Shown: positions 44,521 through 55,545, numbered from the stretch's first letter. The stretch: DNA of 64,000 bases from Acanthosepion pharaonis (GCA_903632075.3 CAHIKZ030002090.1:5330001-5394000); one strand, 5' to 3'. Notes: generated from the sequence alone by a model not told the origin. A program made the numbers and translations.

Positions 44521-45059
44521 TCTTTTGACTTCATTTCTGGGAAAATGACACGTGTTCGCTCTGATTAGTATGTCTGTCTTATCTTCTTTCCTGGATTGTT
44601 TGTCTCTTCATTAAGAGTGCTGGAGGTAAACGTTTTCTAAGTTAAACGTTATCTGCCTGATAGCACGGGTCTACAACATATGGAATGAATTGAAAATACT
44701 GGACTGGGAAAAACATTGAAGATTTAGACGTCTGAAAGAATCAGCGCATATGAGCAATTCCTTGGTAGAGCTAACATATAAATAAATACAATATGGGAAT
44801 CGCTAAAAAATAAAGAAAAACAAATGACAGCAAGTTTTCAACCCCAACAGCAGCAGCAATCAAAACATGTGTTGCAGTAGTCGGAATATGACAGCCAACT
44901 GAAGCAGCAGTTGCAGTAGCAGCCTAATCAGCAGTGAAGGTTAGGTTTAAAGCTCTATCGGACAATGGCCTAGTTGGGAAAAGTGTTCGTTTGTGAACTT
45001 GGTGACGTATTACTTGTAAGTTAAATCCCGGGTGACCAATAAATATTATAATACCTAGA

Positions 45060-45320
45060 CGAGACAGTGGAACAAGAATAGTTTATCCCCGTAAATAAAT
45101 GATTCGGTTCAGAATTCCCTGTAGGTTACCCAGATAGATATACACCTGAAGAAGAGACAACGTCCGAAACGTTGTGATAAAAAGAATAAAAACGAGGAGA
45201 ATAGTCCGAATATAAAGAGTGAAAATAATGAAAACTTCAAATAAGAAAATAACCAATCTTATGTAATCTTGGGGTACTGGAAATAAAAATGATACCCAAA
45301 ATGTTTGATTGGCTCTAGAT
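45060..45320 (+). mobile_element. Penelope-type terminal arm fragment with hammerhead-like core
   Basis: CACCTGAAGAAGAGACAACG then TCCGAAACGTTGTGA (45143-45177): core CTGAAGA, extra A, short GAC/GTC stem, GAAAC. The following GTTGTGATAAAAAG parallels the arm sequences near 56.1 and 62.5 kb. No ORF nearby. Confidence 0.4.
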
Positions 45321-45729
45321 TTCAAGATACAGTACTAGTGTTACACGAATATTTCATCAAAATTGTTGTACTTGCTAAATTAATTATTATTATTTAAATA
45401 ACCTTATTATATATAATTATTCACCTAATGAACTAATTATTATTCTCCTTTCCACCCAGGTTTTCACATATTGAACTGTCCTGTGAAAAATACCCCGTGA
45501 ATTTCTGAAGCGGATAACTTCTGCTATGTGTGTAGCGTAGTGACTTTTGCATCTCAAAAGCAAAATATAACACCTGTCTGAAGAAAAGCTTACCATCTAT
45601 ATTTTGGAAGCAAAAGTGGAGTCGAAGACAAGAACTGGACATCGTACATATGCTGTAATACCTGTGCAACAAATCTCAGTCGATTGCTAACCAGGAAGAG
45701 ATAAATCTATGTTTTGCTATGCTCATGAT

Positions 45730-46990
45730 GTTGAGAGACCCAACCAATCATGACACTGATTGCTACTTCTGCATGGTGCCTCCAATTGTTCAGGGACTGT
45801 CAGAGAAAAGGTAATGGACAGTGAAATATCCAAACAACAGCTTTTCATCCTGTCTTCCAAAATGAAGACATACCAGTTCCAGAAGCATCAGGGAAGACAG
45901 AAACCTCAGAGCCTGAACCATCAACTTCATATGACCAAGATTATTGTCCAAAATCCGTCTCTGAATCACATCTCATAAACCAAAGTGACCTAAGAAACTT
46001 GGCTAGATATTTAGAACTTACTAAGTGATAAGAACTATTAGGTCTATGGTTAAAACAGAAGAATCTATTAGCTGGTGATGTACCGATTTCCCATTTCCGT
46101 AATCGTCACAAGAATCTAAGCCCATTCTTCTTCATAGAAGGTGATTTGCTGTACTGCAATGTTATCAATGGTCTTATGCAATAACTTAACATCAGTTACA
46201 ATCCAGAAGAATAGAAGATTCTTCAAAGCTGTCTTGTTATACAATGGTAAAGTTTTTCTTTTAATCCCAGTTGGTCATGCAATCCACATGAAGGACATGA
46301 CAATATGAAACTACTAAGATGTATCAACTAGAATCGACATAACTGGTAACTTTATCAAAGATTTGAAGGTTGTTACCCTCTTTCTAGGACTGCAAGGTGG
46401 ATATACCAAGTACCGTTGTTTTCTTTGTTAATGGGACAGGCCGAGACAACAGTTCCCATTACACCAAGATAAACTGGCCACTACGACAATCGTTGAAGCC
46501 TCGGAGGGAAAATGTTCAGCATCCACCTCTTGTTGAGTCAAAGAAAATTTTGTTGTTACCTTTTCACATCAAGTTTGGTCATATAAAACTTTTTCGCGAA
46601 GACTGTGGGGGAAACAAAAGCAAAATTTAATTGTGTGCAGAATAAATTCCTAGTGAAGCAAAGACAAAGGAAGACATCTTTGTTGCTTCCTAGATTCGTC
46701 AACTACGGGAAAAGCGGAAAAAACTGCATGAAAAACTTTCTGGATAAAGACTAGAAAATTAGCAAAAAATTGTAAAGGCTTACGAACATCTTGGCTGGAA
46801 CATGTCTCTGAAGATCCACTTCTTAGACTCGCATCTTGATTTTTCCCAAAACTGTTGGGCTGTAAATGACGAGCACGGTGAACGATTTCACCAAGGCATT
46901 GCAGCAATGGAGAAACGCAGGTAGAATCCATTAATGCTGGCTGATTATTGTTGGACGGTGATCAGAGATTATACAGTTTATAGATGACAA
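45730..46990 (+). pseudogene. Decayed gene of an unidentified multicopy element
   Basis: Across changing + strand frames I read, in order: DTDCYFCMVPPIVQG, DVPISHFRNRHKNLSPFF, DLLYCNVINGLMQ, DNMKLL, DCKVDIPSTVVFF, NVQHPPLVESKKILLLPFHIKFG, a block ending MSLKIHFLDSHLDF, then NDEHGERFHQGIAAMEKR and MLADYCWTVIRDY. I recognise this order (zinc-like DCYFC, a FRNRH block, KIHFLDSHLDF...DEHGERFHQ, ADYCW) as a recurrent repetitive protein family of invertebrate genomes, but I cannot name its superfamily. At least five frame changes or stops are needed, so it is dead. Confidence 0.55.
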
Positions 46991-46999
46991 ACCAAGAAG

Positions 47000-47775
47000 C
47001 AACGAATGACTGCTGAATAACTGCGCATGTACATACTTCTGAAGAGTTTTCTGGTTTGTTCTATTCAATAAATACATTTATTGCCATCTTGATAGGTTCG
47101 TATTTTTACTCTGGTCGGCCGGATAATACAGAAACGAACATCAAAGCAGATTTTAAAAAGCAACATCTTTATTTTTAAGTGTAGCACAGATGTGTCACAG
47201 GGCCGAAAGTGTGGATCTCCCACTGAGGATCGAACTTACTACTGAGTCATAATTTATCTAGCGAGACAAGTTTGTTAGGTATTACACAACTTTGAAGTGA
47301 CCAACATCCATTGTACCAAGATGCATGACATAGCAGACTACATATCTCTAAATCTAAAGCCAATAATCTACTTTGAATAGCATTTTCGAATTTAGTATGT
47401 TAAAATATATAAAACTTGGTACATAACATTTCTGAAGTTGTCCATTTGGAAAAAAAACTGTAAACTCGTATAGTATCATGCGTTATGATAATTCCTAAGG
47501 AGGCTATTCCATCAACAGGTGTATAATACCAGGGCAATTGTATTGCAATTATGTGAATAGGATCTGGACCGTGAGGTAGTTTGCGTTCCTGGCTTCTAGA
47601 TGCCATGATGAAGTGTGTCGTTAAGGTTATACTCTCTGGCAGTTAATCCAGATTTTATACAAACTACTCGCTACCTCATCTCCTCTATATTTCGATATGT
47701 CGAACTCTGTCCACTGTAAAATCAAAACCAATTCTACAAACACAAAAGCAGATCTCAGATTCTCCATCTCCTACA
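47000..47775. other. No recognisable gene
   Basis: Nothing supported on either strand. Confidence 0.5.
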
Positions 47776-47779
47776 CCAA

Positions 47780-48797
47780 TGTAAAAGGTCCACGTTCCCA
47801 CTTTCCAGAAGTCTTCGTACGAATAACAAACATAAGCAACGTCGAACCTAGCCAGTCACTAAATAGAGAAGCACTTGTGAAAACCAGGTGCTGTAAACTT
47901 GGATATGCTGCTGATATAATAGATAATAGCTGGGAATTCTTAATCTTCCTTTTTATGTGCCTTGACCTTTCAGGACGTAGGCGATCATGGTTCTCCACCT
48001 CCCTCTATCCTTTGCAGCTCTCAACAAGTTCCTTCCTTCTGTTACCTCCTCTAGACCACGTCCTGTCATCCACTTGCTTAAACCTGCTAGTTATGTTATG
48101 CGTTGTTTTTCCATGTCTTTCTTTCCCCTATTCGACCCGTGAATATCAGATTCTTCAGGCCCTCCTTCCTCATTATGTGTCCTAGAAACTTCAGCTGCCT
48201 CTTCCTGATATTAAGTATTGCAATCTCTCTAAGACCCCATCTTTACTCACATGCTCGGTCCAGGATATTCTTCTGTAGAACCACATCTTTGTCTCTTCGA
48301 GTCTCTTCATCTTTGAGCAAATTGTCCAACATTCGCTACCGTAAAGAATGACAGATGTTACGTAATAGCTCAGTATTCTTTTCTTTGTTACCAAAAATCC
48401 TCCTATCTCGCAATACTCTGCCCAGCTTTTGGAATGTGTTCTTGGCCATCCCAATACGTTGGCGGGTCTCAGTGTCGCACTTATCGTCCTCTGTCAAAAC
48501 GCTTCCCAGATATTTAAACTTTCGCGTCTGCTCGATTCTAGTGTTCCCGACCTGCAAATAGCATTTCAGATTCATCCTTTTACTGATGATCATCGATTTC
48601 CAATTCCCGTTCGGTTCGTTATATTCCCTTAAGGGCAAATACTCTTGGGAACTGTATGTATCTACAACTTCCCCACTCCGTTATAGACTAATTTGTAAGA
48701 CTTGTATCACTAAATCATTATTATCACCAAATATTTTCTGGCTTCAAATAAACTTCAAAAAGTTGATAAGCCGTAGAAAACGAATCAATCAACAAAT
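47780..48797 (+). mobile_element. Chimeric SINE copy E, split by a LINE
   Basis: The left part (47780-47946) has a 5S-like head (TTCGTACGAATAAC, ATAAGCAACGTCGAACCTAG, ACCAGGTGCTGTAAACTTGG) and the start of the tRNA unit (ATATAATAGATAATAGCTGG...). The right part (48596-48797) resumes at the B box (TTTCCAATTCCCGTTCGG) and runs through TATATTCCCTTAAGGGCAAA, TTGTAAGACTTGTATCACTA and GTTGATAAGCCGTAGAAAAC to an AATC tail. Between them sits a minus-strand LINE. Confidence 0.8.
47947..48595 (-). mobile_element. RTE-like LINE fragment inserted in a SINE
   Basis: Minus strand: TMIISKRMNLKCYLQVGNTR, FKYLGSVLTEDDKCDTETRQ, ILSYYVTSVILYGSECWTI, MKRLEETKMWFYRRISWTEH. Then frameshifts lead to a tail in which RRAAKDR and WRTMIAYVLKGQGT end the protein near 47965. 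5'-truncated, about 650 bp. A clear target duplication was not visible. Confidence 0.8.
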
Positions 48798-48799
48798 TT

Positions 48800-48937
48800 C
48801 CTTATTTGGACATCTGATAACTTTCTTTTGTTGTGATTTTAGCTTCCTCCAATCTTTCTTCCCTTCTTGACCCAAACTCGATTGCTTTCGTTTCTAATGC
48901 TTTCCTAAACAGCATATGTTTATTTTGTTGATGATAC
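48800..48937. other. Short spacer before LTR element
   Basis: AT-rich sequence without features; its last five bases (GATAC) are the likely target duplication of the LTR element. Confidence 0.5.
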
Positions 48938-49116
48938 TGTTGCGGAGATGAACACATTTTCCAAATAGTATAAATACTGACGCCGACAATCGTCAGGAGA
49001 GAGAGGAGGGTCTAGCTTATCTGCTTACTACAGATTTCAGCAAGATTACGTCGACTCCAAGCTACATTCTATTTCTTGATTGTATTATCTCCATTCAATG
49101 GAATGAAGACAGAACA
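48938..49116 (+). repeat. 5' LTR of Gypsy-like element
   Basis: Begins TGTTGCGGAGATGAACAC and ends near GAATGAAGACAGAACA. Contains a TATA-like TATAAATA (48970-48977) and a conserved hairpin CTGACG...CGTCAG. 179 bp against 227 bp in the 3' LTR, which has extra sequence near GTTGACTCGTCC and a GA run. Confidence 0.85.
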
Positions 49117-49140
49117 GTAACGACGATGATTCGAATTCAC
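49117..49140 (+). promoter_or_regulatory. Probable primer-binding site
   Basis: GTAACGACGATGATTCGAAT directly after the LTR reads as the antisense of a tRNA acceptor/T-arm 3' end (TTCGAATCATCGTCG). The expected TGG is changed to TAA. Inference from position and the TTCGAAT motif. Confidence 0.5.
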
Positions 49141-49338
49141 ACGAAAAAAATTCTTCTCGCTTAGCATAAATAGCTGTCGAAGAATATTCAAAATTGACGG
49201 AAAAGAATTTTGTGGAATTCGTGTATATTCATGGCGCGACACGACCGTCGATAAACTTCAAGGGTATATGATATGCTGCTATTAAAAAAAAGACTTTTTT
49301 CTTCCTAGTTAAGGACTATTTCTACAGAATAATACACT

Positions 49339-50080
49339 ATGGAAGAATTGAAGATAGTTATTCCGCAACTGTTACAACAAATGAAACGGGAGTGGATTGA
49401 ATATCAAGAACAGATAAAAGCAATCCTGGAAAATCAAGGAACAGACAATGAGTTAATTTTATTTTCGCAGGACTCAGTCTCTAATTCAATTAGTGAATTT
49501 AATGACGTCCAAGAATAAAACATTACATTCCTATCGTACTTCAGGAGGTACGAGGCCATTTTTAGAGGAGAATGTTAATGATGGTCTGATTAATAGAAAG
49601 TATGTCTACTGATAGGAAAAATTTACCCCACTAAACATGAAAAATATCTGAACTTCATTTTGCCAAATATTCCAGAAAAAGTATCATTTAATGAAACAGT
49701 GTCGATATTATCAAAAATCTTTTGTGAGAAAAATTCAATTTTTATATACGTTGGCAGTGCATGAACGTTACTAAGGACGGAAATCAAGATTTTGTCACAT
49801 ATGCCGGTAAAGTCAACCGTGAGTGTGAGAAATTTAACCTAGATGAATTATTCACACAGAGATTTAAATGTTAAAGAGCTAACGTCAAGCAACGATGGGG
49901 AAATAAGCTCTCGAATCCTCATAAAATTTGAACAGGTTTCAAAGTTAACGATTCCACTAGAACATCCGGGAATAGTGAGGATGAAGTCCCTGGAGAGATG
50001 TTCTGTTTATCGGACAAAGATATTCAAAATACAGTTTAAAAAAATCTAATGGTTATAATTCAGCAGCAAAATCACTACCT
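49339..50080 (+). pseudogene. gag remnant of Gypsy-like element
   Basis: Starts MEELKIVIPQLLQQMKREW, with stops afterwards. Recognisable capsid blocks are FLSYFRRYEAIF, HEKYLNFILPNIPEKVSFNE and TVSILSKIF, then (other frames) CMNVTKDGNQDFVTYAGKVN and CEKFNLDE. The order fits the Mag-type gag N-terminal/capsid region. It lacks any zinc knuckle in readable frame. Confidence 0.7.
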
Positions 50081-50094
50081 ATAAATTATCAGGC

Positions 50095-50930
50095 ACGGCC
50101 GAGCACTGATAAACCATGGACAAAATTTTGTTGGACCACTAAACGGTTCATACTAATTAATTGTGGTCGACACTTTCACAAAATGACCCGAGATATTAAA
50201 GTGTAAACAACGTACTACTGCAATAACGATTAAATTCTTACATGAACTTTTTGTAAGGTTTGGAGTAGCTGACAGTATGGTATCCGATAATGGAACTCAA
50301 TTGACTTCTAGTGAGTTTAAGAATTGCTGCAAAAACTACGCGTTTGAAAATTTGACAATGCCGATTTATCATCCGAGTTTGAATGGTCAAGTGAAACGGT
50401 TTGTTGACCCCTTCAAAAGGGTATTAAGAAAAACTAAAGGCTTGGAAGCTGAGAAAACAGCACTACAAGAATTTTTGACCATGTATGGAATGACGTCAAA
50501 TACAAACGTCACCACGAAAAGAGCTGATGTTTGCTAGAAAAGTTAAATCCATTTCTGACAAATTACTCCCACTGAATAAGAAGAAACTTCGACAATTTCA
50601 AACAACCAGATAATTTAAGATCGGCGATAAAGTTTTCAAAAAGAAAAAAAAAGCTTACAGGGAAGAAAGGAAAGTTGAGAGGAAGGAAAAATTATTCAAA
50701 GCCTTGGTAGTATGAAGCACATTGTCGAAGGTGGACGATTTCGTCATAAGAGACATATAAATCAATTGAGGTCAAGATATGCACATAATAAATAACCAGT
50801 ACAATTTAATTCAACAAGGGACATACTTTACGATACCTCTGAAGTACATATTCCTAAAACTGAAATTACAATTCAATGCTAGAGTAAGCGAAATCGTGAT
50901 CTGACTGAAACGTTGGAAGTGGACCCATAT
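50095..50930 (+). pseudogene. Integrase C-terminal part of Gypsy-like element
   Basis: Frames near 50100-50270 show DKPWTKF, a GRHFHKMTRD-like stretch and FLHELFVRFGVADS. The open frame 50277-50537 then gives MVSDNGTQLTSSEFKN (second catalytic Asp in DNGTQ) and PIYHPSLNGQVKRFVDPFKR (the region where the catalytic Glu is expected; here Lys-Arg replaces Glu-Arg). A chromodomain is not seen. The C-terminal tail includes HIVEGGRFRHKRHINQLR. Inactive. Confidence 0.75.
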
Positions 50931-50977
50931 CAGAAAAAAATATTGACTAAAGAAAGTGTATATCTCAAACCGGGGGG

Positions 50978-51204
50978 TGTTGTGGAGATGAACACCCCTC
51001 TCCAGAATATGGCGTTGACTCGTCCAATATAGTACAAATACTGACGCTGAGAATCGTCAGAAAAGAGAGTAGAGAGAGAGAGAGATATCTAGTAAAGATT
51101 TAGCTTATCTGCTTACTACTCATTTCAGCAAGACTACGTCAACTGCAAGAGACATTCTAATTCTTGATTGTATTATCTTCACTCAATAGAATGAAGACAT
51201 AACA
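50978..51204 (+). repeat. 3' LTR of Gypsy-like element
   Basis: Begins TGTTGTGGAGATGAACACCC; the shared CTGACGCTGAGAATCGTCAG hairpin and the ends match the 5' LTR. It contains a (GA)n run absent from the 5' copy. Confidence 0.85.
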
Positions 51205-51214
51205 GCTACCAAGC

Positions 51215-51425
51215 CTATTATCTGACATTTGAGTTGATTTACATGTGTAGATACGTATAACCAAGAGAGACTGTTAAATACTCATAACCATCCGTTAATT
51301 ATTTAACTAAATTAACTGGTGGTTATTACGAATAACATGAAAAATCCACATTACTCAACTAATCTAAAGCAAAGTTATTATCACCTACTATTAAATCCTA
51401 TTTCAATTATATAATCAAGTGTGAA
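51215..51425. other. Spacer, no gene
   Basis: AT-rich sequence between the LTR element and the GAAA array. Confidence 0.5.
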
Positions 51426-51429
51426 TGGA

Positions 51430-51481
51430 AAGGAAAGAAACATAAATATATCAGCAGGTGAAAGAAAGAAAGAACAATGAA

Positions 51482-51540
<59 letters not shown>

Positions 51541-52319
51541 GTGAGTGAACAAGTGAAACAAAGAAAGAAATGTGAATGTTTAATTGAAAGAAAAATGAAA
51601 AACAATAAAGGAAAGAGAGATGGATGAATTAGTGAAAGAATAAATTAGTGAAGGAAAGAAACAAAGAAAGAAAGGCGAACGAACAAGTGAAACAAAAAAA
51701 AGAAAGATGAATGCATTAGTGAAATAAAGAAAGAATAATGAATTAGTGAAAGAAACAAGAATAAAAGGTGAATGAACAAGGAAAAGAAAGAAATGTTAAT
51801 GTTTAAATGTAAAAAAGGTGAAAAACAAGTAAACGAAAGAGTGATGAATGAATTAGTGAAAGAAAAAAGAAAGATTAATGAATTAGAGGAAGAAAGATGG
51901 ATGAATTAGTGAAAGAAAGAAAGAAAGAAAGAAAAAGAAAGAAAGAAAGAAAGAAAGATGAATGAATTAGTGAAAAAAGAAAGATAAATGAACAGGTTAA
52001 AGAAAACAAGAATGGTGTATGAACAAGTAAAACAAAAAAAGAAATGTGAATGTTTAAGTAAAAAAAAAGTGAAAACAAGTAAAGGAAAGAGTGGTGAATG
52101 AATTAGTGAAAGAAAGAAAGGTGAATGAATGAATGAATGAAAGAAAGAAATAAATATCAATGAATTTGTGAAAAAAAGAAAGAATGAATTACTGAAAGAG
52201 AGAAAGGCGAATGAACTAATGAAAGAAATAAAAAAAAAGAATGAAAGAAAATAGATGAATGAATTAGTAAAGAAAGAAAGATGAATGAATAGGTGAAAGA
52301 AAGATAAATGAATTAGTGA

Positions 52320-52367
<48 letters not shown>

Positions 52368-52470
52368 CAGGCAGGTGAATGAATAAGTGAAACAAATAAA
52401 GAAATGTCAATGTTTAAGTGAAAGAATGGGGGAAAACAAGTAAAGGAAAGAGTGGTGAATTACTGATTGA

Positions 52471-52506
<36 letters not shown>

Positions 52507-52560
52507 ATTAATGAAAGTACGAAAGAAAGATGAATAAAAAAAAGAAATGAAAGCTAGTTG
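51430..52560. repeat. Long GAAA-based array with GATGAATGAATTAGTGAAAG units
   Basis: About 1.1 kb of (GAAA)n blocks alternating with ATGAATTAGTGAAAGAAAG- and GTGAATGAACAAGTGAAACA-type units at irregular spacing. This is a higher-order structure more elaborate than at 21.2 kb. Minus-strand Phe/Ser/Leu frames are artefacts. Confidence 0.95.
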
Positions 52561-52599
52561 AAAAGATTTCATAATATTTTTTACTCCAAAAACAGATAT

Positions 52600-52818
52600 A
52601 CACTTCTTGCCCAAATTCAGATGTCTTTTTAATTACAAATAAAGCCGTATTTAGCTTTACAATTATTGAAATTGCAAGCTATTGAAGATTGATACTTAAA
52701 CAAGAATTCCAAACCGTGACTTCCATATCAGACTGTTCATGTTAGTTTTATTACACGCCAAGAATATGAATATATATTTTATTAGTTATTCCCTCATAAG
52801 TTGATTCGTGTTGTGCAA

Positions 52819-52830
<12 letters not shown>
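52600..52830 (+). repeat. Dispersed repeat R2, copy 2
   Basis: Counterpart of 21845-22075 (ATTATTGAAATTGCAAGC.., CAAGAATATGAATAT, CCCTCATAAGTTGATTCGTG), again directly after a GAAA array. Confidence 0.75.
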
Positions 52831-52861
<31 letters not shown>

Positions 52862-52862
52862 C
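52820..52862. repeat. (TG)n microsatellite
   Basis: About 20 TG units. Confidence 0.95.
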
Positions 52863-52869
52863 ATTGTGT

Positions 52870-53950
52870 GATTGCTTGAGAGAGAAAGTGTGTTTGTACA
52901 CAGATGCGCATATATTTTTTGCAATAAGAGTTTAAATATGTGTGTGTGTCTTTGAGACTGATACATTACTGTTGTGTAAGGACGCGTGACACCCAAGTCT
53001 GATGTGATTCTATATCTGTAAAAATTGCCAACGTAAATAATAACTTTGCAAAAAAATTTCAGATATTGTTAGATAATGTTGCTTTAATTAACGCAACAAT
53101 CACGACGAACAAAGTTATGTAAAGGTCACGGTTTTTGCTTGATCGGCAAAGTGGAGCGCACTGTTTTGGCAAGAAGCGTCTGTCTACGTGACTAATGTAA
53201 CGACCCTGATGAAATAAATTTACGTCCGAATTCACGCACGTCAAAGATTAGATTTATTGTATTAACGACTTGGGTCCATAATCAGTACAATATCTCGACA
53301 ACAGCTCCAGAACAACCAATACTTTGATCAGCAACTATAGATTGTCTTCATTTACTATCTGATTCATTGTCAGAGTAAGAAGTCTTAGAATAGAGAAAAT
53401 TGTCATATCCTATCGGCCTTTTCAGAATAATGATTACTTTCACTGTCTTCATCAACATCTGCGAATTATTTTGAATCATCATCAATCACTTGCTAAAGAA
53501 AGGAAAAAGAAATTTCCATTAAATTAGCAAACCAATTTTGGCATGTTGATTATGCACAGAACCTACTCCATAAACCGCGAAAGTCATTTTTTGTGTTCGA
53601 CTTGCATTTGTAACTTTACTAAAAAATAAAAAAGATAAAATTATAAATAATATGCAACATCCTTGCTAATTTTCTTCCTTCTCCAATATAAAAAATCAGT
53701 TAGAAAAATATGATAATTTTTTCATTTTTATTTTTAAATACAAGCTATTTTGCTAATGAAATTAGTTAAAATTAAACGTTTCTAATGCCATCTAGTGGCA
53801 GAGTCAAAACGAAATTTTTCGATCTATGAGAGTATTACTTTTTCAATGATTGCGTAAGTATGTTTGTTCAGAAGCTAATAACACGCAAAGATAAAAAGAA
53901 AATATAAAGGATTTCTTGTTTAATTTTTTAAAATATGAGGCATTTTATTC
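52870..53950. other. No recognisable gene
   Basis: AT-rich, no sustained frame or motif. Confidence 0.5.
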
Positions 53951-53952
53951 TG

Positions 53953-54712
53953 GGGTATTATGTATTGGTTTCTAAAAATCGTGAATTATTTATTAGTTTC
54001 TAAAAATTTCGGTATTTGTTATTGGTTTCTAAAAATTCGTTATTATTATTCGTTTCTACATATCGGCCATTACTTTTTTTTTTTCAAAAATCGAGTATCA
54101 TTTATTGGTTTCTAAAATTTCGGTATAATTATTGGTTTCTAAAAATTGAGTATTATTTATTAGTTTCTAAACATCGGGTATTGATTATTGGTGTCTAAAA
54201 ATCGGGTATTGATTATTGGTGTCTAAAAATCGGGTATTATTTATTAGTTTCTAAAAATCGGGTATTATTTATTGATTTCTAAAAGTCGGGTATTATTTAT
54301 TATTTTTTTGAAAATCGGGTATTATTTATTGGATTCTAAAAATCGGGTATTATTTATTGGTTTTTAAAAATCGGGTATTGTTTATTGGTTTTTAAAAATC
54401 GGGTATTACTTATTAGTTTCTAAAAATCGGGTATTATTTATTGGTTTCAAAAAATCGGGTATTGTTTATTGGTTTCTAAAAATTGCGTATTATTTATTAG
54501 TTTCTAAAAATCGGCTATTGTTTATTGGTTTCTAAGTACCGGGTATTGTTTATTGGTTTCTAAAAATCGGGTATTGTTTATTAGTTTCTAAAAATCGGGT
54601 ATTATTTATTAGCTTCTAAAAATCGGCTATTGTTTATTGGTTTCTAAAAATCGGGTATTATTTATTGGTTTCTAAAAACCGGGTATTATTTATTAGCTTC
54701 TAAAAATCTTGT
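53953..54712. repeat. Minisatellite, 28 bp unit, ~27 copies
   Basis: Unit of the form TCGGGTATTATTTATTGG plus TTTCTAAAAA, with point variants (TATTGTTTA, TTAGTTTC, TTGAGT) and one disrupted stretch with a T run near 54073-54086. The 60-codon frame in it is the repeat. The array stops within a few bases of the SINE at 54718. Confidence 0.95.
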
Positions 54713-54717
54713 ATTGT

Positions 54718-55057
54718 TAAGCAACGTCGAGACTTGTTACATGGTTAACTGCTTGGGAATACCCGGTACTGTAAGCTTGAATGTACGGATGGTATAATGG
54801 ACAATGGCTCGGAATTGTTAATCAGAGATCAGAGTTTCAATACAAGTTGGGTTTGTTATATTCATTTATGAGCAAATATCCTTGGGAAATTTATAAATCC
54901 CCTTCTTCTCTCCCCACCCCCACCTATTGGCTAATTAGTAAAGAATTGTATCACTAAATCATTATTATCTTAAAATATTCTTACAATCTAAAACTATTTT
55001 CTGGCTTTAAATAACATGAAAAGGATCGATAAGCCGTAAAAAACAAATCAATCAAAA
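54718..55057 (+). mobile_element. Chimeric 5S rRNA/tRNA-headed SINE, copy D (5'-truncated)
   Basis: The 5S-like head starts mid-way at AAGCAACGTCGAGACTTG, then GGTTAACTGCTTGGGAATACC. The tRNA unit has GGTATAATGGACAATGGCTC and GAGTTTCAATACAAG. Body: TTGGGAAATTTATAAATCC, GCTAATTAGTAAAGAATTG; AATC-type tail. Confidence 0.8.
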
Positions 55058-55059
55058 CA

Positions 55060-55415
55060 TGATTCCAGTAACATATCAATGAAGATTCTTGCTAATGAAC
55101 CTGTTTATCCTTTCCGTTAATTTGGTTCCCATAGTATAAGCCAACGTACTACTTCTTAATTACTTCTCCAGCTATAGTCACTAAAGCACAGTCGACTTTC
55201 ACATCACTTACGGTGTCCGTAATACTTGGTTGGTTGGCCTAAAGAGACTTTAATTGTAGGCTTAAAAATCTGATATTAATTATTTTTCTACTTATAAACT
55301 ATTAACCTGATGCAATCTATATACTTCCCTGTCTATACTGGGATATTGAAATTCAATACAATGTGAGCCCAGATGTCAACCACACTAGGCAATATTTCTC
55401 CTTTGAGATCACTTT
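55060..55415. other. No recognisable gene
   Basis: AT-rich sequence with no supported feature. Confidence 0.5.
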
Positions 55416-55420
55416 AAGCG

Positions 55421-55545
55421 TAGATGACGAATATCCCTTTCGGTAGTCAGGATATCGAAGACTGATTTAAAGACAGGGATACTGTCAAAATTAACCTTTT
55501 GTTCTAAAGTGAGGTGGCTAGGATTAATGCCAAGTGTCTGAGTCG
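55421..55545 (+). repeat. Direct repeat R5, copy 1
   Basis: TAGATGACGAATATCCCTTTCGG, then TATCGAAGACTGATTTAAAGAC and GGGATACTGTCAAAATTAACCTTTTG match 56272-56372. Confidence 0.7.

Larger units (their letters stand above)
48938..51204 (+). mobile_element. Ty3/Gypsy (Mag-like) LTR retrotransposon, internally deleted
   Basis: Complete outer structure: 5' LTR 48938-49116, 3' LTR 50978-51204, near-matching flanks GATAC (48933-48937) and GCTAC (51205-51209). A primer-binding-like site follows the 5' LTR and a G-rich polypurine stretch (CGGGGGG) precedes the 3' LTR. The internal part is only ~1.86 kb: gag remnants, then directly the integrase end. Protease, reverse transcriptase and RNase H are missing. 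Both remaining ORFs contain stops. Confidence 0.85.

Noticed and set aside
46650..46931. 93-codon minus-strand open frame
   Set aside because: It is antisense to the + strand pseudogene at 45.73-46.99 kb, whose motifs are recognisable.
53953..54712. CRISPR-like regular repeats
   Set aside because: Units are contiguous with no unique spacers, and the genome is eukaryotic; it is a minisatellite.
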